Source: Siphonodentalium dalli (taxonomy: Eukaryota > Mollusca > Scaphopoda > Gadilida > Siphonodentaliidae). Taken from it: a DNA stretch of 64,000 nucleotides. A program made the position numbers and the translations under genes. The DNA lies in assembly GCA_032622095.1 (NCBI GenBank), contig CP136062.1:39434918-39498917 (forward strand), written 5' to 3'. Positions 34,715 to 46,955 of the stretch are shown in pieces; position 1 is the first letter of the stretch, and each line of letters begins with the position of its first letter. Below the pieces are notes generated by a model, which saw nothing but the letters and a program-made list of their open reading frames with translations, was not told the DNA's origin and did not search any database.

Positions 34715-35158
34715 TGTAGCAAAATATCGTTCCCACCAAAACCCAAGTTTACCTCTCCAACTCACAAGTATTGACCAGAGGAATAAGTGCCGAAAAACCG
34801 CCGAGTTGACCCACCAGAAAGGGAAAAAAACTTATTTCAACATCAATCAAAATCCCATTATACTCAGCAAAGAGCTATATATACACAATTAATATCTTAT
34901 AAGCATTGAACCTACCGATATTAGCTCTTTGACTAAACATATGTCTAACATAGCTTGCGGGACCCATACCAGAAACGTGTATAATTATAAACTTGTCGCG
35001 ATGAGTGAAAGAGCATGTGAGCGAAAGGATGTATGCAAGTTACTGATAGACTGGGGATGAAAGAGTTAGTGTGTGATCTTTTTTTGCAAATCTTGTTACA
35101 ATATTTATATACATTTGATCTTGATCAATAAAAACTTAAAAATAAAAAAATAAAAGAA
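34715..35158 (+). other. 3' untranslated region and tail of the L1/Tx1-group copy
   Basis: No open frame of note. AATAAAAACTTAAAAATAAAA near 35128 provides a polyadenylation-type signal and A-rich tail. Confidence 0.6.
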
Positions 35159-35389
35159 TACTGAGCATGTCAATGTACGTAGATGTAAAACCACTAATGT
35201 AATCCAAGAACTATATTAAATTGCTAGTATAAAATATAGTATCTGAGTCCGGGAAATAAAGTATGTTCGAGAAATCATCATCATTGCAACACATCCAATG
35301 AAAACGTCGTTTCACAAACACGAGGGACGTAGCAGTGCAAAATTTGGAGGGGGTTTTAGTGTTATAGATACAAATATCCCAATTTGCCA

Positions 35390-35980
35390 AATTGACAACT
35401 TTAGAAAAAATAACGGTACTTTTTCTTAACAACACCAGTTTGTCCTAACAGCATCATAGCAATTCAGCAGGATCCAACCGCATCATAGCACATTTGCAGG
35501 ACCACTTTGCCATGGGTGTGTACTGATTCTAAAAATGATCAAATGATTTCTGTACAAATTGTGTCTAGGTCAAACCCTGTTGACTGGACCAACTAATGCA
35601 AGAGAAAAGAAAAGTCTTACCTTGTGATAAAAAATGTAAATCTTCTTCGAATAGTCGGGATGGAAATGCCGCTATGGTTTATATCAGTTGAATTTATATG
35701 AATTTTGGAGGGCGCGGTATAGTCTCTATGGTGTTCGATAATATTGATTATTCGGTTGTTAACAGAGCCATTCAATCACTTGCGTTAGCCAACCCGCTGT
35801 TGGAACTCGCACGGCGTGTCGCGGGCACCCCACCTAAAAAGCCTGTGATAAAATGCATGACAATTAGGAAAGAAACTTCAAATATATAAACGCAATCCTA
35901 TACATTAATGCGTGTGTACATTTGCTTTTAATTAGTGTAATGCGTTTTAATCACAGGGGCCTGTAACGCGCTCTGCTGCC
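35390..35980 (+). repeat. Dispersed repeat R2, ~590 bp copy
   Basis: Direct match to 22364-22962 along its length, ending in CACAGGGGCCTGTAACGCG. The R2 copies flank the LINE cluster on both sides in the same orientation, so they could mediate unequal recombination. Confidence 0.85.
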
Positions 35981-36594
35981 CGCCCACTTTTGCACTGCCC
36001 ATATACGCCGCCACTATATATACGCGCCTGCTTTACGTTAATGGTTCTAAAATAAGGACAAGGGAAACTGCGGAGGATTCCTCTTTCAATCAACACCACA
36101 AGCTCCCCTCGTTACCATTTATATCCATAGCATTTGATAATTGTTTTACCACCGAATAATGTCTCCGGAGAGCGTACAATCCCGGTTTGATCCCACTCAA
36201 GCAGCAATGGCCGATATGTTCCCTTAAATTCACCCCCATACAGCTTATTATAATTAAATTAAAATCGGTTAAACGATCAACTAAACATCTAGCGCTCAGT
36301 GATGTCTGGCCGGCTAATAATTTATTTACTCATACAAATCAACACATCGTCAGTAATATTTTTATAGAGGTGAAATCTGTCGATAATTCTGATTTTTATT
36401 TCATTGTTTACGCACTCACACAGTTCCTCGTTTTAATATTCATTACGACCTGACCTCGATTGTAATACTAAGCGCTGATTGGCTGTTTACACTATTTTCA
36501 TTTCAGTACCCGCGAAGTTTAAAATCGATGCAACATTGACATGTCGAACTCGTGTTCTGCATATTAAATTTGTAAAAATAATGTCGCTCAAAGC
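35981..36594. other. Unassigned DNA with an ACGCGCCTGCTTTACGTTA word
   Basis: TATATATACGCGCCTGCTTT at about 36015 recurs at 54520 and, changed, at 53945, marking a dispersed repeat. The 88-residue frame at 36187-36453 is unrecognised. Confidence 0.4.
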
Positions 36595-37140
36595 TACACT
36601 GCCAAAAATATTTTCTCAAGTCAGGAACAAAAAACACTTGAAATGAGAAATTATCTTGGGAGAATAGCTAGAAAAATAAGCACAACATATTTTCTAGGTC
36701 AAGAAATAAAAGGGTGGGAAAAATTCTTTTCTGAGAAAATCTCTTTAAGAAAATGCAGTAATCTTAGTAAGATAATCCTAGTAAATAAATCTTAGTATAG
36801 ATTTTTTTTCTTAATGTAGGAAAAAGTGTTTTTCTCACATAAGTTTATTTTTCTTAAAATGAGATAAGTTTAAGATACTGCGATTATCTTGGGAGAATAG
36901 CTAGAAATTTAAGAAAGCTATACAATTAATTTAGAACTAGAAATTATATTTTCTATAGTTAGAAATATCGTTAAGATATTTTTTTCTTAAGTGATGCCAA
37001 TATTTTCTAGAATGAGATTTTCTCAAGCAAGAAAATAAATCTAAGTAAGGAAAACAAATTTTCTTAAGTAGGAATATTTTCCCCAAGGAAAGATAATTAG
37101 AAAACAATTCTTAATTAAGAAAAACATTTAATTTTAGATT
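36595..37140. repeat. AT-rich MITE-like block of TTTTCTTA/TAAGAAAA words
   Basis: The left edge TACACTGCCAAAAATATTT matches, inverted, the right edge of the block at 53039-53412. Inside, TTTTCTTA, GAGAAAAT and CTTGGGAGAATAGCTAG recur on both strands. The right edge is worn. Confidence 0.55.
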
Positions 37141-37259
37141 AATATAGAATTTCAATTGTGTTTTAAGATATACAATTGACATTTATTCAGAATATAAAAA
37201 CTTCTTTGTAAATATCATTGTTAAATGTATAATAGAGACAATAAGGAGGATTAAATATA

Positions 37260-37430
37260 CAATCAACATATTTCGTGTTGCATTTATGGGTTTATAAAAG
37301 TGCAAGTGTCTGAACAAGATACTGTGTAAATTCGCGAAGCGAAACTATACCAAGTACATGGATGTTGTTCTGACACTTAAAATTTTATAAACCTATATAC
37401 GCAACAAAAAATACATTGATTGCTTATAAT
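37260..37430. repeat. Hairpin MITE-like repeat, ~65 bp arms
   Basis: AATCAACATATTTCGTGTTGC at the left pairs with GCAACAAAAAATACATTGATT at the right. Inside, TTTATGGGTTTATAAAAGTG and AAGTGTCTGAACAA pair with their inverted counterparts. The loop holds TTCGCGAAGCGAA. Confidence 0.8.
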
Positions 37431-38315
37431 TACGCCCTGACACATTATTTCCAACATATTTATGGGAAGGATTATCTCAAATTTGTTGGTTGTAAAAAAA
37501 AAATAACAATTTCCGTTATTTGAGTATCCAGTTCAAACAATAGGACAACAAATTATTCGCTCATTTTGTCAACGAAGAAAATAGGCCTTCACACATATGA
37601 CGTTCGCGTCAACCATGATACTGGAACTATAAAATAAAAGCGTCATCACACATGACAAAACAAGCCATGTATGTGCCTAAATAAACCTTGTAATCATGTA
37701 TTTTTTAATGCACGGATTCTAGGACGTGTGATGTGTAATAAACACAGAATGATGCATGTATTAATGGATTTGTTGATTTTGTGCCATTGATGAAGGATAG
37801 AACTCGAGGCTGTGCTGCTCGTTCTATCCTTTCGCGCTAGGACTTGTGTCGTATCAACAAACCCATAAACAAAATTTATTGGTTCTGTGTATATACAGCA
37901 TGGTTTCAAATAGGTGTTTCATGAATCATACAGATTGCGTATTTACTGTTCAGGTTCTAGACCAAGTCTTTTCGGTTCGCAACAGCTTGGGATATCGAAT
38001 GTTGTTTTGGACCGAGTCATGTCCGGCTACTCTTCTATAACATACTTTCATTGAAAAGATGTACATGGATCCCGCGCAATCACATGAAACCCTGCATGTG
38101 ATAAATCACCTGTCATGTCCCCGATTAATCTGCAGATATCATGATATATCATTTACGTGATAGAAAAAGGTGAAGTGAAGATACAATCGTTTAATTTAAT
38201 GTTTACATAAATTTTCTGATAGCGTGACAAATAAAAATTGTCTGGAAAGCAAGGTTTTGTTTACAAATAAATCTTGTTGCTTCGGCAACGGACCTCTCAT
38301 ACCACTATACATAAT
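37431..38315. other. Unassigned DNA with a short hairpin
   Basis: AAGGATAGAAC and GTTCTATCCTT pair across 17 bp at about 37793-37831. They are framed by ATGGATTTGTTGAT and ATCAACAAACCCAT, giving an imperfect ~100 bp hairpin. Nothing else is recognised. Confidence 0.5.
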
Positions 38316-39770
38316 CAAAGTAATTGACTTAAAAAATGGAGTGATACCCCGGTAATGACCACGGTATTACCAGTAGTATACGGTATCCACAGCGGTATCG
38401 AAACGGTCACTGTGGTGGAGTTACGGTACTGTTTGGTTACGTTACTGAAATCTATTAGCGGGTCGTCACACCAAACGTTGAAGAAAATAATCAAATAATA
38501 TGTCCACGAGGATCATGTTTAAGATATCGTAATCATTGGCGGTGAGTATTGCTGTTAAAATAGCCACAACCGCCATAACAGAAATAACATTAAATTATAA
38601 CCAATTTTTGTTCTTATACCAATCATAAATATCGCTTAAATTGCAGCATGTTATTGTCATGATATGTAAACAAACGCCATATTATGTAAACAAACAGTAC
38701 GTAAAGAGTATGTGATAAGCAAATCATTTAGCACTGATGAGACCCCACACTTACTTAACTTTTGTCAGAAATGCCACCAAGTTGTTTACAACATACCGGT
38801 ATAGCTATCGCTAATTTTCACCTCTCAAGATTTCAGTGTTGAATGGGTCACCCTGAATCACTCTATTAAACAATCGCAACGGTGTTGAGTGTTTTGCTTA
38901 TCGCTCACTATTTACGTGCTGTATATAAACAAACGATTGACTCACACAAAGTGTGTTTTGTGGATAATAATTATAACGCATTCATATGAACATTAGCATA
39001 TACTATTAGTATATTCTTGGGAAAAGTTTTGTAAATGTTATTTTAAATTATATCCTATAACGAAGGCCATCAATGCCTTTAAAGGCACGTGAGGCCTTAA
39101 TTGTCGAAAATATTCAAATTTGTTCCAAACACCGTAAACAGAAAAACATTAAAACGCATAGAGTTTCGTTTATATATATCATGACCATCGCGTAAACAGC
39201 ATGTTATCCTACAGACCTACTATATTTTACCTAAGCAAGAGCCTGATTGTGTTACAGAATACAGCACAATGCTACTGGCTAATCACACACAAATGGCATA
39301 AACGCTCTTTATTAGTTCCATATCAGGAATTCACCCGCAAAGAACGCTCTTTATGTTTACCATCATAATATAAACAAACACCAGAAAAGTTACTTTTTTA
39401 TGCTTTTGTTTACATAACAATAGTCAAATATATGACAATACCATACTGTTTATGCGATATTTCTTATTTGTATACGGACAAAGTCTGTCTACATTTTGAT
39501 GTTCTTTCTGTTTGTGCCGGTTTTTGACGGGTGGAAATATTTTTACAGGATACCCATCGCCAAGGCCAACCGTACCTTTAAATTCCAAAGATATAAAGAG
39601 AATCACTACATTTTAATTGCATGCCTGTGAACCGGGACCGTATGCATCGTGGTGCAACTGTTTTGTGTTGAAGTGGTAACCTTATCATGGTGTTGGAAAT
39701 TACCGCAGTGTAATACCGCAGCAGTACCGGGGTAACACCACGTTAGAGATGGTCAATTACTTTAAGTATA
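38316..39770. mobile_element. TIR element with GGTATTACC ends, ~1.45 kb
   Basis: AAAGTAATTGAC at 38316 and GTCAATTACTTT at about 39770 are inverted. They are followed inward by TACCCCGGTA and GGTATTAC words on both sides over ~75 bp, imperfectly. Inside, 38500-38720 matches 42690-42900 in inverted orientation, and GTAAACAAACGCCAT-type words recur. No transposase is seen and the target duplication is not clear. Confidence 0.55.
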
Positions 39771-40059
39771 TGCAGGTTTGAAATCATCATGCTTGGGAAA
39801 GGCTGTCCTCTATGTTCTTATAAACAAAGCATCAATTTGACCTAATCTGAAGACATACTGGTAGTGCTACAATCAAGATAACTTCAGCCCACGATTCTGG
39901 GCGTAAAGTCCATTATAGAGCAGTAACGGGATGGGTCTCGGTCCAAAACAGCATCAACCCAACCGACACCACATGCTGTGGACCAGGAAAACTTGGTCTA
40001 ATTAGGTACATGTACATGCATGTATTACAAGCATTAAAGGGTACACTAAATCCGGCTAT

Positions 40060-40838
40060 TTATGAGACCATCTCATTTTATACTCAACAGAATATATGCA
40101 ACAAATGAATGAATTTGGGTCATGGATTGGTGCAACACTAACCTGTGTGCTCTATGAACAATACAAACATGGTATTTATAATGAAAAGGAATTATTGGCT
40201 GGAGTCATAAATTCATTTTCATTATAATTTATACCATGTTGTTCAGGGGGGAGGTGAACAAAAAAATTCCGGCATGTATGCCGGGATGGGTGGGTGGTCA
40301 AAGCCACAAACAAGCAATTTTTTCCGCAACTAAAAAAAAAATTCCTGCTTGTTTTTTTAGTGTTTTGGCAATGAGTTGGGCTTCAAAACCACTTTGAATG
40401 AGAGAAATAATGTAATTCTAACTGGTAAACTGACTGCAGGCAGTTATCGTGTTGTATTTTGTTGCCAATTTTGAAATCCAAGATGGCCGCTGGCAGCCAT
40501 GTTTTTTTGGCCGAATAACCTCAAAATGACTCATTTATATTTACATGTCCATGTTAACATCCATGATAAATAGTATGCACAGAAATTCATATACAGCTGT
40601 TTACAGTGAATTCCCCCCCGCAAATCTCTGTTTTAGTGTTAAAAGGGGGGGTGGGTGTCAAAAAATGGTCGGAAAAAACTGCCGAAAACGGAAAAAAAAT
40701 TGGCGGTGGGGGTGGGTGGGTACAAAAAATGATCGAAAGGGAAAAAATCCCATACGTGCCTGAAAATTTTTTCCGACCCCCCCCCCCCCTGTGTTGTTTG
40801 CATATATTCTGCTGAGTATAAAAGGAGATGCTCTTAAT
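40060..40838. mobile_element. TIR element with a G/C-rich core, ~0.78 kb
   Basis: TTTTATACTCAACAGAATAT near 40075 and, inverted, ATATTCTGCTGAGTATAAAA near 40806 form ~35 bp imperfect TIRs. It contains a hairpin related to 20466-20575 (40150-40250), a CCAAGATGGCCGC word, and runs of G and C at 40640-40790. The frames at 40545-40844 come from the homopolymer runs. Confidence 0.6.
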
Positions 40839-41435
40839 GCTCACTGTAAAACACTGCTAATATGGAGTTTTTTTCTATCTTCTACTGGAAACAACTGTTA
40901 AATTTATAAGACTTTTTTAAGTCTTTTCACAGTACATACATGTATAGTCTACATGTTAGTATAGCACTAGTACTCACTAGTATTTCCAGACTTTTCGTGA
41001 TAAAAATGCGGTTAAAAGTGCAGCATTCCATGCACATGTATTTGTTTTAAATTGATGCATTAAGTGCATGAGCAGCTTTAGCGTTCTTTGAAGTGCGGTC
41101 ATGCAAAATAACATAAAAGTTTGTAAAATAAGGTACATGTATCAATCATCAACAAATACAATGTACATGAAAAAATAAATTGAAAATAGATTGTTCTTAT
41201 TATGTTATTAATGACTCCAATAATGACATTTTGCATGTCAAAGCCATTGCTCCCAGTACATGTAAACATTACTGTTACAGATGATTAACTGTAAATGTCC
41301 AATAAAAACATGGCGGTAAACATTGGATAAGATCCAATTATTCAGATTAAATATTTTAATTTACATGTACTACATGTATATTGATTAAAAATTTTATACA
41401 GACCGATGCTCACAAATAACTAACAGTTTTGTTTA
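40839..41435. other. Unassigned AT-rich DNA
   Basis: Many ACATGTA words. No gene or element edge seen. Confidence 0.4.
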
Positions 41436-41598
41436 TATAAGGATTAACTGTCATTTTGACTGTTTTTATGGAGATGTAACCGTGAGGTAAGTGGTCATAA
41501 CTTGTATGTAAAACCCTTCGGGTTTTACACAAGTTATGACCACTTACCTCACGGTTACATCTCCATAAAAACAGTCCACATGACAGTTAATCCTTATA
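41436..41598. repeat. Near-perfect palindrome, ~80 bp arms, 3-5 bp loop
   Basis: TATAAGGATTAACTGTC at the left and GACAGTTAATCCTTATA at the right are exact inverses. Between them CTGTTTTTATGGAGATGTAA and GGTAAGTGGTCATAACTTG are mirrored around AACCCTTCGGGTT, with only a handful of mismatches. It is the longest near-perfect palindrome in the window and could extrude as a cruciform. Confidence 0.95.
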
Positions 41599-43076
41599 TT
41601 TATATACATTTAGCGAAAAAGCCACTTTTGTAAATGTATTTAAATCGTAAAGTGTATCGTGACAAAACAAGCCCAAAATATCCCATAGCATCCTTGGCAA
41701 AAGTTAACAGGAACAATTGAAACCCGATGATTTATTAAGTCAATCCTGCACGAATCCAAATGCGCCCAAAACATTACGCGTTCGTCTTTCCAAACCCAAA
41801 TGACGTATCGATGTTGTTATGAGCTTGCAGTTATACGCTGTTGCACATTTACCGATAAATAACCGCAACTAGCCACGTGGGCGCCGACCAATCAGAATGC
41901 TGGATTTAGTGATAATAACACTTAGTGTGTAAATATATAACAATAATCAGACGTTCATTGTTGAAGAACATCAATACTGAATATACATGTGGGTAATCAA
42001 TAGATAAAGTCTTCTCAGTACACAACAGCTAGGGATATCGGTAAGGTTGATGCATTTTTGGATCGAGTCCCATCCATGTTCATGGACCACTGTGTGGAAA
42101 GTCTTAGGGCACAATCCGGCACATTTATTATGTATACTTGTAAAATACTCATTAAGAGCACAAGGCTCTAGCTGAGGGTGACATACTTTCATGCACATAT
42201 AATTACTGGAGAAAACAGAGTTGAATCCAAACTCTTTTTGTACAAAAAACTTATATGGATATAAACAAATCAAATGTCAATGGATCAAAATCAATCACAA
42301 ATTTAATCAGTCTGACACCACTCCTTGCCGATACATGCGTGCCTGCTAGACAATTAAGCTCGGACAATTTTTGCATGTTGCGAAAACATATTAATCCATC
42401 CGTGACCGGAGCTTCCAGCAATTTCAAAAACCCTTATATATGCGAGTCTCCTATATCTCATTTATAGGAGAATACATACATTGGCCTATTACAATATTTA
42501 TGTTGACCTTGTAAGCCAGTACATTCTGTCATATATATGAGGCTCCCTATGGGAGACTCTCGTATACAGATATGAGAGAATGCATTGGCACAGTATCTTT
42601 AATGATGCACCCATGCAGACGCACAGGGTCGCACAGACACAGGGCCGCATAAGTGTTAAATACATGTATCTGTGCTAATATTTTTTTTAGTATTTTGCTT
42701 ATCACATTCTCTTTACATGCTATTTGTTTAAATAACATGGCGTTTGTTTACCTAACCACAGTAATAATATGACAATAACATGCCGCAATTCACGCGATAT
42801 TTATGATTGGTATAAGAACAAAGTGTGTCTATAATATAATATTATTTATGTTTATGGCGGTTTTAACAGATGTGACTATTTTAACAGCAAAACCCACCGC
42901 AACTCTTACTGTGCTTTTTACCAGACTCAAACTAAGAATCATGATGCTATGTAAACAAAACTGTTACAGTGATTTGTCAACAAACATTGCTACTAGTAAT
43001 CGCGTAGAAGGTTAAAAATATTTTATTCTAAATATTATTTTTCAGAATATTTTTCAATGCTTTGGCCTTACAATGT
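41599..43076. other. Unassigned DNA with repeat fragments
   Basis: A worn copy of the TATATGC hairpin family lies at 42420-42600 (GAGGCTCCCTATGGGAGACTC). The stretch 42690-42900 matches 38500-38720 inverted. 42945-43076 matches 52850-52990 directly (CTGTTACAGTGATTTGTCAA). No coding gene recognised. Confidence 0.5.
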
Positions 43077-43080
43077 TTAA

Positions 43081-43325
43081 CCCTTTCATGACGGGAGCTG
43101 CGCTGGTGCAGCATTAAAGATCATGTACCAGTGAATTCTCTTATATATGCAAGTCTCGCATAGGAAGCATCACATATATAAGAGAATGCACTGGATTACA
43201 AGGTCAAGGTAAATATTGTTAGGCCATGTATTCTCTAATATACATGTATGTGAGGCTCCATTTTCGAGAGAATGCATTGGCACAGGGTTTTAGCCAAATT
43301 TCAGGAAGCTCCAGTCATGCAAGGG
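43081..43325. mobile_element. piggyBac-like MITE, 245 bp, TTAA-flanked
   Basis: The terminal repeats CCCTTTCATGACGGGAGC and, inverted, CCCTTGCATGACTGGAGC match at 16 of 18 bases. Each abuts TTAA (43077-43080 and 43326-43329). CCCT ends next to TTAA are typical of piggyBac. The core is the TATATAAGAGAATGCA hairpin shared with 20.9, 42.5 and 48.9 kb. A related flank at 52.98 kb lacks this insertion. Confidence 0.8.
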
Positions 43326-43329
43326 TTAA

Positions 43330-44909
43330 GTTTTGATTAAACTTTGGCATCCTATCAATTGGACTTATTGAACATTGATTGGTAATGTTACTGTAACAGT
43401 AATGTTTATCAGGATTGCTAGCATGCAATGCCATTCTTTCGTATAAATTAATTAACTCACAGAATATCGAAAGACCAGATGTGAGTATAATATAAATTTA
43501 TCACCCCATTTTATGCAGGGATACAAAAAAACATAACAAATGCTATGCTTTAAAGTCAACATGGACAATTAAAGGTAAACAATCTGATTTGATGGTCTCC
43601 GTATCATCAGATTCCAACAACGCTTTAGTTATCAGAATCGATTAATTACTAAAACATAATGCTAACTACTGTCAACTCTAGTATAACATTTTCCGAAACG
43701 TGTTATATATCAACATTTTGTTCAACGAAACTTGGTATCAAGAGTATGTCAGTCGGCTCGTCGAATATTTGCTAGGCCGGCAAATATACAAGGTGGTGAA
43801 AAATAACTAGGGTGAGTTCCTCGACTCGAGTCAATTATTATTACCCATGAAGCCAAAGAAATGGTAATAGAGGAGCGTGAACTCGGATTATTTATCATTA
43901 ACTGTACATGTATGGTACATGTATAAGCCACTTTAAGCTTCTTGCACAGATAATAAACATTACTTGGTGATACAGCAGGTTGACAAAGATAAAGGAACAT
44001 TAGAATATTTTGATTCTGTTATGGATTTTAAGGCCTGTATGTGTACATGCATCTGATTATATTGCCGTACTGCAATAATTTGCCACATAAAAGTTCATAT
44101 CCTTCAGATAAACTCAGAAACAAGGCTTGAGACTGATCCATGGGTACTGTTGTGCTTTGTGCAGAGATATGAAACTGGTATACCTCCAAATTCTGGTCAA
44201 TGTAGTATGAAGTATAACAAAGGTTATGCATACACTGGATGCCATAGTGCACATTTTTCTGAGACTCAGTGAAGCATACAGTACATGTATGTTGTAGAAT
44301 TGAATTCACTAACTTCACTTGACAAGATTTTCACCGCATAAGTCTGTGTGTATATGTCACTGATCGGTCTCCATCAAGGAAGGGATTGGATACATATATG
44401 TGTCATTTTTGCCTTTGATGAACACATTGGTCATCATCTGGTTATATATTAAAGCCTCCCCTTCACTGCATTAGTTATCAGGTATGCATGGTACTGGATT
44501 CAGTGCATACCGTCCGTTGGTATACATATGGTACATGTATATAGCCAAGACTCAATGCCACAAAGCAACAACTCACATTATGTCATGCATGCACGAATAC
44601 CGATAACATCGACAGTACATGTATCCGGTACATGCACACCGAATAACATTTGAAATCCTTCCTCATCCAGTCTTGGACAGAATTAATAATATTGGTATTA
44701 AGAGTCATCAGTATCTGCAAGAAACACTCAGGAAACATGATTCTATGATTGGTTACCAGATATCAGGCCTTGAATGAAATTTTGATGTCTCAATCCAGTC
44801 AAGCAGCTCCTCCTGTCTGACAAAAAAAAGATTTTAATGCTTGTAATGACATCAGAAAAGAAGAATGACTGACCATGTACATATTATTAAGATGCACCAT
44901 CCAAATTGA

Positions 44910-44914
<5 letters not shown>
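43330..44914. other. Unassigned DNA
   Basis: Frames at 43749-44000 and 44028-44318 (83 and 96 residues, minus) show no family pattern. Several TACATGTA words occur. Confidence 0.4.

Positions 44915-44942
<28 letters not shown>
44915..44942. repeat. Poly-G run of 28, with a poly-C run 110 bp on
   Basis: 28 consecutive G at 44915-44942, then 13 C at 45052-45064. The frame at 44875-45072 depends on these runs. Such tracts also mark weak points in sequencing and assembly. Confidence 0.95.
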
Positions 44943-44946
<4 letters not shown>

Positions 44947-45064
44947 TATAACAGTAATGATATCCAGTCAAACGCTGCATGTTGGTCAGAATCAGCTACA
45001 AATACATGTATTATATACCGGTGTAACAGGATATCTCCCCCACTCTGGATACCCCCCCCCCCCC

Positions 45065-45304
45065 ATGAATGACTAAAATAAAATTTAACTCATTTGATAT
45101 ATGTTACTTTAACAAACAAAAATTAAATAAAAAACAAACTTAAATCTCATAAAACATTTTTTCTAGCCATTTCATGGTCAAACGATATCAAATGAGACAG
45201 AAGATGACATGTTACACAAGTATCTGTACAAATTACTCCTAAAAAAATCCAACTATAGGTACCGGCATCATAATGGTGGTATGATATCACATTGGTCTTG
45301 TAAA
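45065..45304. other. Unassigned flank of the Helitron array
   Basis: AT-rich, no feature seen. It ends in A, the base that precedes the first Helitron start. Confidence 0.4.
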
Positions 45305-45835
45305 TCTCATATATATTTTGAAGACCTCTGTTTGTTTGTTTGTCTGTCTGTCTGTCATTTATACAAATCTACGATTCTCGACCGATCGGGACGAAACTTG
45401 GTACGTGTTTGTAGTTTGACCAGGCGGTAAACGTTGTCGTATTGGCGAGCCCGTGCGGCGCCCGCTTCGCGCATGCGCAGACGAGATCTCGGAAACGGGT
45501 GGAGCTATCAACTTGAAATTTTCTATGTGAATGTATCTTGCCCCGGATACGAATTTTATCAGGTCGCCGAGCCCGTGCGACACCAGCTTCGCGCATGCGC
45601 AGACGAGATCTCGGAAACGGGTGGAGCTATCGACTTGAAATTTGGTATGTGAATGTATCTTGCACCGGATACGAATTGTATCGGGTCGCCGAGCCCGTGC
45701 GACACCAGCTTCGCGCATGCGCAGACCAGATCTCGGAAACGGGTAGAGCTATCGACTTGAAATTTGGTTTTTGAATAGCCCGGACAACAAAATTTGGTTT
45801 TTGAATAGCCCGGACAACGTCGGGCTCATCGGCTA
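45305..45835 (+). mobile_element. Helitron array 1, member H1
   Basis: It starts TCTCATATATATTTTGAAGA after A. A GTCTGTCTGTCTG run follows, then CTCGACCGATCGGGACG, a core of 122 bp repeats (unit steps at 45502, 45624 and 45746), and a 3' hairpin GCCCGGACAACGTCGGGC followed by TCATCGGCTA. It joins the next member without a gap. It has no helicase gene; the frames (45359-45774) come from the repeats. Confidence 0.85.
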
Positions 45836-45875
45836 TCTCATATATATTTTGAAGACCTCTGTCTGTATGTTTGTT

Positions 45876-45911
<36 letters not shown>

Positions 45912-46391
45912 ATTTATACAAATCTACGATTCTCGACCGATCGGGACGAAACTTGGTACGTATGTGTAGTTTGACCAGGCGGTGAACGTTGTCGTATTGG
46001 CGAGCCCGTGCGGCGCCCGCTTCGCGCATGCGCAGACGAGATCTCGGAAACGAGTGGAGCTATCGACTTGAAATTTGCTATGTGAATGTATCTTGCCCCG
46101 GATACGAATTGTATCGTGTCGCCGAACCCGTGCGATGCCAGCTTCGCGCATGCGCAGACGAGATATCGGAAACGGGTGGAGCTATCGACTTGAAATTTGC
46201 TATGTGAATGTATCTTGCCCCGGATACGAATTGTATCGGGTCGCCGAACCCGTGCGACGCCAGCTTCGCACAAGCGCAGACCAGATCTCGGAAACGGGTA
46301 GAGCTATCGACTTGAAATTTGGTTTTTGAATAGCCCGGACAACAAAATTTGGTGTTTGAATAGCCCGGACAACGTCGGTCTCATCGGCTAG
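45836..46391 (+). mobile_element. Helitron array 1, member H2
   Basis: Same 5' TC start and 3' hairpin plus CTAG end (46388-46391). The core holds about three 122 bp units with CGCGCATGCGCAGACGAGAT. A second, partial hairpin tail (AATAGCCCGGACAACAAAATTTGG) precedes the true end. Confidence 0.85.
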
Positions 46392-46900
46392 TCTCATATA
46401 TATTTTGAAGACCTCTGTCTGTCTGTCTGTTTTGTCTGTCTGTCTGTCTGTCATTAATACAAATCTACGATTCTCGACCGATCGGGACGAAACTTGGTAC
46501 GTGTGTGTAGTTTGACCAGGCGGTCGTCGTTGACGTATTGGCGAGCCCGTGCGACGCCCATGCAGCGCATGCGCAGACGAGATCTCGGAAACGGGTGGAG
46601 CTAGCGACTTAAAATTTGCTATGTGAATGTATCTTGCCCCGGATACGAATTTTATCGGGTCGCCGAGCCCGTGCGATGCAAGCTTCGCGCATGCGCAGAC
46701 CAGATCTCGGAAACGGAAGAGCTATCGACTTGAAATTTGGTGTGTGAATGTATCTTGCCCCGGATACGAATTTTATCGGGTCGCCGAGTCCGTGCGACGC
46801 AAGCTTCGCGCATGCGCAGACGAGATCTCGGAAACGGGTGGAGCTATCGACTTGAAATTTGGTTTTTGAATAGTCCGGACAACGTCGGGCTCATCGGCTA
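46392..46900 (+). mobile_element. Helitron array 1, member H3
   Basis: It begins TCTCATATATATTTTGAAGA directly after the CTAG of H2 and ends ...TCATCGGCTA at 46900. In the core the first GCATGCGC unit reads CCCATGCAGCGCATGCG, a variant also found in the second array at about 50560, which links the two. Confidence 0.85.
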
Positions 46901-46955
46901 TCTACTATATATTTTGAGACTTCCGTATATATATATGTATATAAATGTATATATA
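46901..46955 (+). mobile_element. Short Helitron 5' fragment between H3 and H4
   Basis: TCTACTATATATTTTGAGAC and a TA-rich run, about 55 bp, with no 3' end. The same fragment, inverted, lies at 50171-50225 in the second array, between the same neighbours. Confidence 0.8.

Larger units (their letters stand above)
32081..35158 (+). mobile_element. 5'-truncated L1/Tx1-group LINE insertion
   Basis: The homologous part begins at about 32083, in the residues just after the endonuclease (FLNLEKRN); a stop lies in frame at 32072-32074. The ORF runs to 34714, a ~400 bp 3' untranslated part follows, and the copy ends in an AATAAAAA-rich tail at about 35128-35158. Loss of the 5' part is the usual result of aborted target-primed reverse transcription. 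I could not find a convincing target duplication. The long open frame suggests a fairly recent insertion. Confidence 0.8.

Noticed and set aside
40545-40844. Frames with Gly- and Pro-rich runs
   Set aside because: Produced by G and C homopolymers in the TIR element.
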